This document shows, in pieces, positions 8,055 through 16,247 of a DNA stretch of 58,582 nucleotides; position 1 is the stretch's first letter, and the number at the start of each line of letters is the position of its first letter. The notes beneath the pieces were generated by a model. The model saw nothing but the letters and a program-made list of their open reading frames with translations, was not told the origin of the DNA and did no database searches. The stretch comes from Actinomadura sp. CNU-125 (GTDB taxonomy: Bacteria > Actinomycetota > Actinomycetes > Streptosporangiales > Streptosporangiaceae): contig NZ_MKJY01000233.1 of the NCBI RefSeq assembly GCF_001942465.1, positions 1 through 58,582 on the forward strand, in the 5' to 3' direction. A program made the position numbers and the translations under genes.

Positions 8055-9291
8055 CGGCGCCACCGGCCGCGCCGACGATCACGACGAGACCGGTCACCAC
8101 CGGACCGACCGTGCTGAAACCGATCGGGGCGGGACGGCCGGGAGCGGCCCCGTCCGGACGGCGGCGCGGGCGTCCGCGGGGCTCGCGCTCGGCGCCCTGA
8201 GCGCCGTCCTGGAGCTCGTCTTCCTGCTGGCCACGGCCATTCCCGTCCTGCTCGCGCTGGGACGCCGCCCGCCGCCTGCCGCCGTCGGCGCCGCGGCCCG
8301 CGGACTCACGGAACTGGAGCGGCGCAGGCTCGCGGCCTTCTTCGCCGAGGAGAGCGCCGCACCCGAAGACCCCGGCCGCGCGCTCGCCTACCTGGCGGTG
8401 CGCGCACCGATCGGGCTGCTCGGCGGGGCGATCCTGCTGCTGATCGGCTACGGCGCGTACCTCGGCGTCGGCCTGGCGGTGAGCTGGTGGATCACCGGCG
8501 AATACATGGACGGGATCCCGCCGCACCTCTGGATCGTCGTCTACACGTTCCTCGCGGGCGCGCTGCTGCTGTTCATCGCCGTCCAGGGGTTGGCGGGGGT
8601 CGTCGCGTTGGAGCGGACGGCCGCGCGCCGCCGGCTCGGGCCGAGCCCGCTGGACGCCTACCGGCGCCGCATCGCCGAACTGCGGGAGACCCGGGCGCAG
8701 GTGGTGGACGCGGTCGACGACGAGCGCCGCCGCATCGAACGCGACCTGCACGACGGCGTGCAGCAGCGGCTCGTCGCGCTCGGCATGCTGATCGGCCGGG
8801 CCCGCCGCGCGGGCGGCGGCGACCCCGAGCGCGCCGCCGAACTGCTGCGGCAGGCGCACGAGGAGTCGCGGCACGCCCTGGAGGAGCTGCGCGAGGTGTC
8901 GTGGCGGGTGTTCCCGGCGGCGCTCGACGGCGAGGGCCTGCGGACGGCGCTGGAGACGGTCGCGGAGCGGTCCGCGGTCCCGGTGACGATGGACTACGCC
9001 TACCCGGGGCGACCCCCGCACATGGTCGAGACCGCCGCGTACTTCGTCGTCTGCGAGGCCGTCACCAACGCCGCCAAGCACTCCGGCGCCGGACGCGTCC
9101 GCGTCGGCGTCGCGGAACTGAACGGGGGGATCGGCGTGCGCGTCGAGGACGACGGGGCCGGGGGAGCCGACCCGGACGGCGGCGGGCTGGCCGGGCTGGC
9201 CCGCCGGGTCGCGGCACTGGACGGGACGTTCGCCGTGCACAGCCCGCCCGGCGGCCCCACCGTGATCACCGCGGAGTTGCCGTGCGGGTGA
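8035..9291 (+). CDS. NarL-type sensor histidine kinase
   Basis: About 418 residues from GTG 8035 (GGGAGA eight bases upstream; a GTG at 7999 would add twelve). Four predicted membrane segments lie in the first 190 residues. Then follow the HisKA_3 dimerisation/phosphoacceptor helix ERRRIERDLHDGVQQRLVAL (phospho-His near residue 239) and a HATPase domain with EAVTNAAKHSGA (N box) and VEDDGAGGADPDGGGLAGL (G boxes). It overlaps the cognate LuxR-type regulator by ten bases, so the two are translationally coupled. The stimulus is not evident. Confidence 0.93.
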   Translation: MIAAPSDGATGRADDHDETGHHRTDRAETDRGGTAGSGPVRTAARASAGLALGALSAVLELVFLLATAIPVLLALGRRPPPAAVGAAARGLTELERRRLAAFFAEESAAPEDPGRALAYLAVRAPIGLLGGAILLLIGYGAYLGVGLAVSWWITGEYMDGIPPHLWIVVYTFLAGALLLFIAVQGLAGVVALERTAARRRLGPSPLDAYRRRIAELRETRAQVVDAVDDERRRIERDLHDGVQQRLVALGMLIGRARRAGGGDPERAAELLRQAHEESRHALEELREVSWRVFPAALDGEGLRTALETVAERSAVPVTMDYAYPGRPPHMVETAAYFVVCEAVTNAAKHSGAGRVRVGVAELNGGIGVRVEDDGAGGADPDGGGLAGLARRVAALDGTFAVHSPPGGPTVITAELPCG

Positions 9292-9926
9292 TGCTCGCCG
9301 AGGATTCCACGCTGCTGCGCGAGGGCCTGGTGCGGCTGCTGTCCGAGGAGGGACACGAGGTGGCCGCGGCGGTCGGCGACGGCGACGCGCTGCTCGCCGA
9401 AGTGGCCGCGGCGCCGCCCGACGTCGTCGTCGTGGACGTCCGGATGCCGCCCACGCACACCGACGAGGGATTGCGCGCCGCGCTGGAGATCCGCCGCCGG
9501 TGGCCGGGCGTCGGCGTGCTCGTGCTGTCCCAGTACGTGGAGAAGCGGTACGCCGCCGAGCTGATCGGCGCGGACACGGGCGGGGTCGGCTACCTGCTCA
9601 AGGACCGGGTCGCGCAGGTCGACGAGTTCCTCGACGCCCTCGACCGGATCGCGGCGGGCGGCGCCGCGTTCGACCCCGACGTGGTGCGGCGGCTGGTGGC
9701 GCACAGCACGCACGCCGATCCGCTGGGCCGGTTGACGCCACGCGAACGGGACGTCCTCGACCACATGGCGCAGGGCCATACCAACGGGTCGATCGCCGCG
9801 CACCTGCACATCTCGCAGAGCGCCGTGGAGAAGCACGTCAACGCGATCTTCGACAAGCTCGACCTGTCGAACACCGCCGGGTACAGCCGCCGCGTGCTGG
9901 CCGTGCTGCGCTACCTGCGGTCGTGA
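9282..9926 (+). CDS. LuxR/NarL-family response regulator
   Basis: 214 residues from GTG 9282, inside the end of the kinase gene (GTG 9288 and ATG 9291 are alternatives). The receiver domain has AEDS, phospho-acceptor Asp52 (VVVVDVRMPP) and Lys107 (GYLLKDR). The C-terminal LuxR helix-turn-helix reads LTPRERDVLDHMAQGHTNGS ... SQSAVEKHVNAIFDKL. It forms a two-component pair with the upstream kinase; targets are unknown. Confidence 0.93.
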   Translation: MRVMLAEDSTLLREGLVRLLSEEGHEVAAAVGDGDALLAEVAAAPPDVVVVDVRMPPTHTDEGLRAALEIRRRWPGVGVLVLSQYVEKRYAAELIGADTGGVGYLLKDRVAQVDEFLDALDRIAAGGAAFDPDVVRRLVAHSTHADPLGRLTPRERDVLDHMAQGHTNGSIAAHLHISQSAVEKHVNAIFDKLDLSNTAGYSRRVLAVLRYLRS

Positions 9927-9930
9927 GCCG

Positions 9931-11042
9931 TCACGTCCCGTCGTCCACCGAGTCGACGGGATAGCGGGTGCCCCCGGCGGCGCGGGCGCGGGCGAGCAGC
10001 GCGCGGTTGGCGGCGAGCATCGCGGCGGCGGGCGCGCAGCCGGGCGAGGCCGTCCGCAGCATGCCGAGCAGGACGGGATCGGGCGGGACGGCGAGGCCGG
10101 GCACTCGTCCGGTGCGCAGCGCCTTGATCAGGACGACGCCGCTGCGGCCGATCCCGGCCGGGTCGGTGGCCGCCAGTTCGGTCTCGATGACGGCGGCGGC
10201 GCGGTCGCCGGGCAGGAACACCATGCCCCACGGGTGGGGGCGCGCCCATTCGCCGAGCGCGACGAGTTCGGTCACGTCGGGGCGGAGGCGGTCGGCGAAG
10301 TCGAGGTAGGGGAGTTCCTCGGCCTCGACGGTCCCGGGCGGCGGCGCGCCGTCGTGCAGTACCGCCTTGGCCTCGTACCGCCACCCGCCGTCCTCCGCGG
10401 GCCGGGCCTGCCCGGAGACGTGCTCGGCCCGCGTCTCGCGCTGGACGCGCAGCAGGTCGGCGGCGTCGCGGCACGGGATCGTGCAGGACAGCACCCGCTC
10501 GGGGACGGGCACGAGCCGCAGCGTCGCCCGGGTGATGACGCCGTGCCGACCGAGGCCCGCCCGGACCGCGTCGAACAGTTCCGGCCGGACGGCCGGGGAG
10601 CATTCCACCGGCCCGCCGCCGGACCGGACGACTTCGAGCGACGAGACGTTCGCGGCCTGCAGCCCGTGCCGGTGCGAGGTGCCGCCGACGCCGCCCGCCG
10701 ACAGCGTCCCGCCGACGGTGACGTCGAGGTGGTCGGTCAGGACGGGCGGGGCGAGGCCGTGCGGCAGCGTCGCGTCGAGGACCTCGCGCCAGGTCGTCCC
10801 GGCGGCGACGACCGCGTGCGCGTCCGGACCGGCGGCGACCGCGCGGACCCCGGCCAGGCCGCGCATGTCGAGCGAGACGCCGTCGGTGAGCGACTGCCGA
10901 ACGTGGACGTGCCCGAGGCCGCGCGGAACGGCGTCCAGGCCGTCCGCGGCGGCCTCCCGGAGCGCGGCGGCGACCTCGGCGGCGACCCGGGCCGGACGGT
11001 CCGTACCGGGGAGCGCTCGACGATCCCGCCGAAGTCGCGCAC
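9931..11042 (-). CDS. FAD-binding oxidoreductase (PCMH type; one frameshift)
   Basis: Begins at GTG 11042, one base after the stop of the MarR gene (TAGCGTG), so the two form an operon. The first residues read MRDFGGIVER. Near 11020 a single missing base moves the frame, after which LPGTDRPARVAAEVAAALRE and a PCMH-type FAD-binding domain follow: VPRGLGHVHV, the LDMRGLAGV stretch and GGTLSAGGVGGTSHRHGL. Total about 370 residues. The pattern matches FAD-linked oxidases of the cytokinin-dehydrogenase or berberine-bridge type, but neither the usual flavin-linking site nor a substrate can be assigned. Likely controlled by the adjacent MarR. Confidence 0.78.
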
Positions 11043-11043
11043 G

Positions 11044-11508
11044 CTACCGGCTCCGCAGGCGGTCGGCGACGCGGCCGAGCGCGTCCCCGAGCAACTCGAT
11101 CTCCTCGCCGGACAGCACGTCGATCAGGGACTCCCGGACGACGCGCCGATGCCCCGGACGGACGCGTTCGAGCGCGGCCGCGCCCGCGCCGGTGAGCTCC
11201 GCCCACACCGAGCGGCGGTCGGTCTCGCAGCCGGTGCGCCGCACCAGCCCGGCCCGTTCCAGCTGCGTGACCTGGTAGGTCAGCCGGCTCTTGGAGATCA
11301 TCACCTGGCGGGCGAGGTCGGACATGCGCAGTCGTCCGCCGTCGGCCCGGTCCAGCCGGACGAGGACCTCGAACTCGGGATGCGAGAGCCCGCCGTCGCG
11401 CTTCAGCTGCCGCTCGACCTCGTGGTCCATGAGGTGCCCGGCGGCCGACAGGAAGGCCATCCAGGCGCGCATCTCCGGGTCGCCGAGCGGATCCGCCGCG
11501 TCGCTCAT
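11044..11508 (-). CDS. MarR-family transcriptional regulator
   Basis: 154 residues with the MarR winged-helix core: LSHPEFEVLVRLDRADGGRL, MSDLARQVMISKSRLTYQV (recognition helix) and the wing GLVRRTGCETDRRSVWAELT. It is co-transcribed with the FAD oxidoreductase immediately downstream and probably controls it together with itself. The long gene-free stretch upstream (11509-12072) would hold its promoter. Confidence 0.92.
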   Translation of the reverse strand: MSDAADPLGDPEMRAWMAFLSAAGHLMDHEVERQLKRDGGLSHPEFEVLVRLDRADGGRLRMSDLARQVMISKSRLTYQVTQLERAGLVRRTGCETDRRSVWAELTGAGAAALERVRPGHRRVVRESLIDVLSGEEIELLGDALGRVADRLRSR

Positions 11509-12072
11509 GCGCCGATCTTAGTTGGCCCGCGTCCGGCCTGCGGTTTCTAGGCGGTCCGGGATTCGATCACCGCACGCGGCCATGGCGGCGCCGCACGCTC
11601 GACGGCCCCTCCGAGGCCGAGACCTCCGACCGACGACGCGGCGATGGCAGGACCCACGGCCGAGGGCGCGGCCGAGGCCCGATCCTCCGGTCGGCGACGG
11701 AGCCATAGGGAAGTGCGTCGGAGCGGCGGCGCGGCCGGAGCCGGGTCCTCCGGTCGGTCGACGGCCGATGGTCGGGCGGCCGGTCGGCGGGCGGGCCGCC
11801 GGGTGCGCCGCGCGGTGCGCCGCACGTCAACGCCGGTATGTGATCTGGGACACATTTTGTCAGGATCGGCCGGTGAAGGTGACGGCGCGGTAAACATCGG
11901 TCACCTGGCGCGAAAGGGATGTGGCCCGCTCCAATCCCGGTCATCGGTGGTCCCGCGTTCCTTACGCGACCCTTTTCCCGTCATGATCTCTTTGCGTCGA
12001 AGTGACAAGATGTTCCCGATGACCGTTTCTGGGCATGGTGATCACTGAGGTTCCTGGAGAGGCGGGTCGCAG
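11509..12072. other. gene-free region between marR and otsA
   Basis: About 560 bases with no convincing coding sequence on either strand; the open frames here have unnatural Arg/Pro-rich products. It contains loosely repeated blocks around the core CCTCCGGTCGG (near 11690 and 11746, with a diverged antisense-like version near 11620), and toward otsA an AT-richer stretch that should contain the promoters. No structured RNA was recognised. Confidence 0.5.
11839..11854. promoter_or_regulatory. CRP/GlxR-like dyad upstream of otsA
   Basis: TGTGA-TCTGGG-ACACA matches the actinobacterial CRP consensus (TGTGA-N6-TCACA) at nine of ten positions. It lies about 220 bases before otsA, in a region where control of a carbohydrate gene would be plausible. 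A short site like this can arise by chance. Confidence 0.3.
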
Positions 12073-13515
12073 TTGTCGCGGGGTAGTGAGTTCGTGGTGG
12101 TGGCCAACCGGCTTCCGGTCGACCGGATCGTCGGAGCGGACGGCGAACCGCGCTGGCGGCGCAGTCCCGGCGGGCTGGTCAGCGCGATCGCGCCGGTCAT
12201 GCGGCGCCGCAACGGCACGTGGGTCGGCTGGACCGGAGCGCCGGACGAGCGGCTGGAGCCGTTCGAGGAGGACGGCATGGCGCTCGTCCCCATCTCGCAG
12301 TCGGCCGAGGACGTGGAGCTTTACTACGAGGGTTTCTCGAACGCCACGCTGTGGCCGCTCTACCACGACGTCGTGGCGCCGCCCGTGTACGACCGCGCGA
12401 TGTGGGACGCCTACGTGCGCGTCAACCGGCGCTTCGCGGAGGCGGCGGCAGAGGTCGCCGCCGAGGGCGGCATCGTCTGGGTGCAGGACTACCAGCTCCA
12501 GCTCGTCCCGGCCATGCTGCGGGACCTGCGTCCCGACCTGCGCATCGGGTTCTTCCTGCACATCCCGTTCCCGCCCGTGGAGCTGTTCTGGCAGCTGCCG
12601 TGGCGGCGCCGGATCCTGGAGGGGCTGCTGGGCGCCGACCTGGTCGGTTTCCAGCTGCCCGGCGCCGCGGCCAACTTCGTGCGGCTCTGCCGGCGCCTGC
12701 TGGACACCCGGCACGTCAAGCAGGACGTCCTGTGGGACGGCCGCGTCGTCCGCGCCCGCGCGTTCCCGATCTCGGTCGACGTCGGCGAGCTGGACGACCT
12801 CGTGGCCCGTCCGGAGGTGCGGGAGCGTGCGCAGGAGATCCGCGGCGACCTCGGCGACTCGACGCTGCTGCTGGGCGTCGACCGGCTCGACTACACCAAG
12901 GGCATCCGGCAGCGCCTGGAGGCGTTCGGGGAGCTGTTCGAGGACGGCCACCTCAAGCCGGGCGAGGCCGCGTTCGTGCAGATCGCGACGCCGAGCCGCG
13001 AGCGCGTCGAGCAGTACCAGCTCCTGCGCGAGGAGATCGAGCAGGAGGTCGGCCGGATCAACGGCGAGTACGGCGAGATCGGTTTTCCGGTCGTGCACTA
13101 TATGCACACTTCGTATGACCGTTCCGAGCTGGCCGCGCTCTACCTCGCCGCGGACGTCATGGTCGTCACGCCCCTGCGGGACGGCATGAACCTCGTCGCC
13201 AAGGAGTACGTCGCCTGCCGTGCGGACCTGCGCGGCGCCCTGGTGCTGAGCGAGTTCACCGGCGCCGCCGACGAGCTCAAGCGCGGCGCGTTCCTCGTCA
13301 ACCCCTACGACATCGACGGGCTCAAGGAGCGGCTGCTGGACGCGCTCGGCGCCGAGCCCGCCGAGCTGGCCCGGCGGATGCGCTCGATGCGCCGCCGCGT
13401 CCTGGAGCACGACGTGGACCGCTGGGCCCACGCGTTCCTCAGTGAGCTGGAGCGTCCGGAGCGGGAACGTCCGGCCGACGCGGCGTCTCCGGTCCTTCCG
13501 GTGCCGGAGGGCTGA
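12073..13515 (+). CDS. otsA: alpha,alpha-trehalose-6-phosphate synthase
   Basis: 480 residues, family GT20. Makes trehalose-6-phosphate from a nucleoside-diphosphate glucose and glucose-6-phosphate in the cytoplasm, for osmoprotection and spore or desiccation tolerance. Visible motifs: [12 protein letters not shown] at the N-terminus, [39 protein letters not shown] near residue 268 and the donor-site [14 protein letters not shown] near 368. The start is a TTG at 12073 with GGAGAGG upstream. No phosphatase (otsB) follows. The 3' end overlaps by 77 bases, tail to tail, the coding region of the ATPase gene on the other strand. Confidence 0.95.
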   Translation: MSRGSEFVVVANRLPVDRIVGADGEPRWRRSPGGLVSAIAPVMRRRNGTWVGWTGAPDERLEPFEEDGMALVPISQSAEDVELYYEGFSNATLWPLYHDVVAPPVYDRAMWDAYVRVNRRFAEAAAEVAAEGGIVWVQDYQLQLVPAMLRDLRPDLRIGFFLHIPFPPVELFWQLPWRRRILEGLLGADLVGFQLPGAAANFVRLCRRLLDTRHVKQDVLWDGRVVRARAFPISVDVGELDDLVARPEVRERAQEIRGDLGDSTLLLGVDRLDYTKGIRQRLEAFGELFEDGHLKPGEAAFVQIATPSRERVEQYQLLREEIEQEVGRINGEYGEIGFPVVHYMHTSYDRSELAALYLAADVMVVTPLRDGMNLVAKEYVACRADLRGALVLSEFTGAADELKRGAFLVNPYDIDGLKERLLDALGAEPAELARRMRSMRRRVLEHDVDRWAHAFLSELERPERERPADAASPVLPVPEG

Positions 13516-14155
13516 CCCGCCGGGCGAAGGCCGCCCACACCGACTTGCCGCCGGTCGCGAGCGGCGCCCAGCCCCAGGCGTCGCTGACCGCGCCGACCAC
13601 CAGCAGGCCCCGGCCGCCCTCGACGAACCGGTCGGGGTCCACCGCCGCGGGCTCGGGGGCGCGCCCGCTCGGGTCGGTCACCGCCACGACGAGCCGCCGC
13701 CGGTGGCCGATCAGCACGAGCTGGATCGGCTGCCGCGGCAGGGGCTGGGGGAGACCCTCCAGGCCGTGCCGCAGGGCGTTGGTGACCAGTTCCGACACCG
13801 TGACGACGATGTCTCCGGCGTCGGCGGCGTCGCCGTCCAGGCCCCACTCGCGGAGCGTCGCGGAGGTGAACTCGCGCGCCGTCCGGGGACGCGGTGATCT
13901 CGGCCCGCAGGACCCGGCGCGCGGTGCGCGGGACGCCGCGTGCGGCGTCGGCCAGCGTCCGGCCAGGCCGGGTTCCGGAGCCGGGACGCCGGGGACGGCG
14001 CGGCCGTCCGCGGGCACGTGCGCGGGCGCGGGCGCGTCCGGCCAGGTCGAGTGCCCGGCCGCGGCGTTGCGCGGCCGTAGGCCCTCCGCGGCGCCGTGGA
14101 GGGCGCCGTGCCTGGCGGCGTGCGCCGCGACGTCGTCTGCCTGGTCAACGGTCAT
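13439..14155 (-). CDS. anti-sigma-type ATP-binding protein (HATPase_c_2; compensating frameshifts)
   Basis: Starts at ATG 14155. The C-terminal part is a clear SpoIIAB/RsbW-like ATPase: [31 protein letters not shown] (N box), [14 protein letters not shown] and [17 protein letters not shown] (G boxes). Just before it, the present frame reads nonsense while the neighbouring frame gives [19 protein letters not shown], the usual first strand of this family, so two compensating indels are likely (near 13980 and 13895). The N-terminal 75 residues are His/Ala/Pro-rich. Such ATPases in actinomycetes usually sit with DUF397 and an XRE regulator; here DUF397 is divergent and no XRE gene is present. Confidence 0.78.
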   Translation of the reverse strand: MTVDQADDVAAHAARHGALHGAAEGLRPRNAAAGHSTWPDAPAPAHVPADGRAVPGVPAPEPGLAGRWPTPHAASRAPRAGSCGPRSPRPRTAREFTSATLREWGLDGDAADAGDIVVTVSELVTNALRHGLEGLPQPLPRQPIQLVLIGHRRRLVVAVTDPSGRAPEPAAVDPDRFVEGGRGLLVVGAVSDAWGWAPLATGGKSVWAAFARRVSPPAPEGPETPRRPDVPAPDAPAH

Positions 14156-14221
14156 GGTGTGAACCTCAGAGGCGAGCGGGTTGGTCACCGGCGAGCGTTC
14201 GCTATCTTGCTCCTCAAGTCG

Positions 14222-14285
14222 TGCAGATGCAAGACCGTCTGCACGAACGGGTGCAAGAACGAATGCAAGGCCAAATGCACGTGCA
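14222..14285. repeat. 12-bp phased TGCA array between ATPase and DUF397 genes
   Basis: TGCA occurs at 14222, 14228, 14240, 14252, 14264, 14276 and 14282, i.e. spacings 6-12-12-12-12-6. The four full units read TGCAAGACCGTC, TGCACGAACGGG, TGCAAGAACGAA and TGCAAGGCCAAA, consensus TGCAMGRMCRNN. The array occupies the centre of the divergent intergenic region, about 80 bases before the DUF397 start. The regular spacing and position suggest an operator for cooperative binding, probably by an XRE/WhiJ-type regulator encoded elsewhere (inference). Confidence 0.75.
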
Positions 14286-14361
14286 TCTCGTACCATGGTG
14301 TGGGGTGGGGCGAGATCGCGGCCTCCCTGCGGGGAGGCGGACACGCCTAGAGGGGGCAAAG

Positions 14362-14598
14362 ATGAACGGCCACCAGATGCCGCCCGGCGGCGCGAGCCGC
14401 AGCGGACTCGTCTGGCAGAAGAGCCGGCGGAGCAATCCGAGCGGCAACTGCGTCGAGATGGCCGAACTCCCCAGCGGAGACATCGCCGTGCGCAACTCCC
14501 GGGACCCCGAGGGGGCCGTCCTCGTCTACACGCGGGAGGAGGTGGAGGCGTTCGTCGGCGGGGCCAAGGACGGTGACTTCGACCACATGCTGGTCTGA
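14362..14598 (+). CDS. DUF397 domain protein
   Basis: 78 residues from ATG 14362, behind GAGGGGG. It contains the DUF397 signature: WQKSRRSNPSGNCVEMAEL, then GDIAVRNSRDPEGAVLVYT and the acidic EEVEAFVGGAKDGDFDH. In Streptomyces such small acidic proteins pair with an XRE-family DNA-binding protein in developmental or antibiotic control. The usual XRE partner is absent here, while the third common member, an RsbW-like ATPase, is divergent. Confidence 0.93.
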   Translation: MNGHQMPPGGASRSGLVWQKSRRSNPSGNCVEMAELPSGDIAVRNSRDPEGAVLVYTREEVEAFVGGAKDGDFDHMLV

Positions 14599-14656
14599 GC
14601 GGCCGAATAAACCGAATCCCATTCCATTGCGGGGTGCGGCCCGCTAACGTGCGGAT

Positions 14657-16186
14657 ATGCACCTGGGGCAGATCGCCGCACAGACACCAGACAAGCCCGC
14701 CGTGATCATGGCGGGCTCGGGCCGCACCGTCACGTACCGGGAACTGAACGAGGAGTCCAACCGGCTCGCGCAGCTGCTCCACGCGGAGGGGCTGCGCCCG
14801 GGGGACCACATCGCGTTCATGCTGGAGAACCATCCGCTCTACCTCGCCATCGCCTGGGCCGCCCAGCGGTCCGGGCTCTACTACACGGCCGTGAGCTCGC
14901 GGCTCGGCCCCGACGAGGTCGCCTACATCGTGGGCAACTGCGAGGCCGAGGTGTTCATCGCGGACGCGGCGATCCCGGCGATCGCGCAGAACCCGCCGGA
15001 CGTGCCGCTGCGCCTCATGCTCGGCGGCACGGCCCCCGGCTACGAGTCCTACGAGGAACGCGTCGCCGCGCACCCCGCCACGTCCATCGAGGACGAGTGC
15101 GAGGGCGTCGACATGCTCTACTCGTCGGGCACCACGGGCCGCCCCAAGGGCGTGAAACCCGCCCTCAGCAAGGCCGAGATGGGCACCCCCGGCCCCCTGA
15201 CCCAGCTCATCGCGCTGCTGTTCCAGCCCGACGGCGACTCGGTGTACCTGTCCCCGGCGCCGCTCTACCACGCCGCCCCGCTGCGCTACTGCCTCACCTT
15301 CCAGCGCTTCGGCGCCACCGTCGTGGTGATGGAGAAGTTCGACCCCGAGCAGGCGCTCGCGGCCGTCGAGAAGTACGGGGTCACGCACAGCCAGTGGGTG
15401 CCGACCATGTTCATCCGGATGCTGAAGCTCCCCGCGGAGACGCGCGCCCGGTACGACGTGTCGAGCCTCCGCGCCGCCGTGCACGCCGCCGCGCCCTGCC
15501 CCGTCCCGGTCAAGGAGCAGATGATCGACTGGTGGGGCCCGATCCTCCACGAGTACTACGCGGGCACCGAGGGCAACTGCTTCGTCTACGCGAACTCCGA
15601 GGACTGGCTGGCCCACAAGGGCACCGTCGGACGTCCCGTCCTCGGCAAGGTCCACGTGTGCGACGAGGAGGGGGAGGAGGTTCCGACGGGCACCCCCGGG
15701 ACGCTCTACTTCGGCGAGGGCCCCGAGTTCGAGTACCACGGCGACGACGACAAGACGGCGGCGTCCCGCGACCCCAAGGGGCGCGGCTGGAGCACCCTCG
15801 GCGACGTCGGCTACGTCGACGAGGACGGGTTCCTCTACCTCACCGACCGCCGCGCGTACATGATCATCAGCGGCGGGGTGAACATCTACCCGCAGGAGGC
15901 CGAGAACACCCTGGCCGTGCATCCGAAGGTCGCCGACGTCGCCGTGCTCGGCGTCCCGGACGCGGAGATGGGCGAGGCCGTCAAGGCGGTCGTCCAGCCG
16001 CTGAGCATGGACGACGCGGGCCCCGAGCTGGAGGCCGAGCTGATCGCCTACTGCCGCGACCGGCTCGCCCACTACAAGTGCCCGCGCTCGGTCGACTTCC
16101 GTGCCGAGCTGCCCCGCCACCCCACCGGCAAGCTCTACAAGCGGCTGCTGAAGGACGAGTACTGGAAGGACGCGGCGGCGTCCTGA
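14657..16186 (+). CDS. acyl-CoA synthetase (AMP-binding, FadD-like)
   Basis: 509 residues of the ANL superfamily; activates a carboxylic acid to its acyl-CoA via an acyl-adenylate. Motifs: P-loop DMLYSSGTTGRPKGV (near 152-166), adenine motif HEYYAGTEGN, the hinge region GDVGYVDEDGFLYLTDR, GGVNIYPQEAEN, and C-terminal catalytic Lys in PTGKLYKRLL. The length fits medium/long-chain or branched acyl-CoA ligases of actinomycete catabolic clusters; the substrate cannot be read from sequence. Convergent with the exporter gene, with a strong terminator between. Confidence 0.92.
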   Translation: MHLGQIAAQTPDKPAVIMAGSGRTVTYRELNEESNRLAQLLHAEGLRPGDHIAFMLENHPLYLAIAWAAQRSGLYYTAVSSRLGPDEVAYIVGNCEAEVFIADAAIPAIAQNPPDVPLRLMLGGTAPGYESYEERVAAHPATSIEDECEGVDMLYSSGTTGRPKGVKPALSKAEMGTPGPLTQLIALLFQPDGDSVYLSPAPLYHAAPLRYCLTFQRFGATVVVMEKFDPEQALAAVEKYGVTHSQWVPTMFIRMLKLPAETRARYDVSSLRAAVHAAAPCPVPVKEQMIDWWGPILHEYYAGTEGNCFVYANSEDWLAHKGTVGRPVLGKVHVCDEEGEEVPTGTPGTLYFGEGPEFEYHGDDDKTAASRDPKGRGWSTLGDVGYVDEDGFLYLTDRRAYMIISGGVNIYPQEAENTLAVHPKVADVAVLGVPDAEMGEAVKAVVQPLSMDDAGPELEAELIAYCRDRLAHYKCPRSVDFRAELPRHPTGKLYKRLLKDEYWKDAAAS

Positions 16187-16193
16187 GACGGGA

Positions 16194-16229
16194 CGAGCCC
16201 CGGTCCGGGACGATCCGGACCGGGGCTCG
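16194..16229. terminator. bidirectional terminator hairpin
   Basis: A perfect 15-bp stem (CGAGCCCCGGTCCGG / CCGGACCGGGGCTCG) with loop GACGAT lies between the convergent acyl-CoA ligase and MFS genes. Confidence 0.85.
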
Positions 16230-16247
16230 CGGCCGTTCGGCGGCCGA

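Noticed and set aside
14222..14285. CRISPR array
   Set aside because: The 12-base period is far too short for repeat plus spacer, and no cas genes are present.
14208..14350. A Cys-rich peptide (Cys every fourth residue, metallothionein-like) encoded through the TGCA array
   Set aside because: The Cys spacing is exactly what a 12-base TGCA repeat produces in that frame. There is only a weak TTG start, no ribosome site, and the location is a promoter. Not excluded, but a DNA-level role is simpler.
14156..16120. Long minus-strand open frame opposite the acyl-CoA ligase, continuous with the ATPase
   Set aside because: It is the antisense shadow of a clear acyl-CoA ligase gene. The ATPase has its own ATG at 14155.
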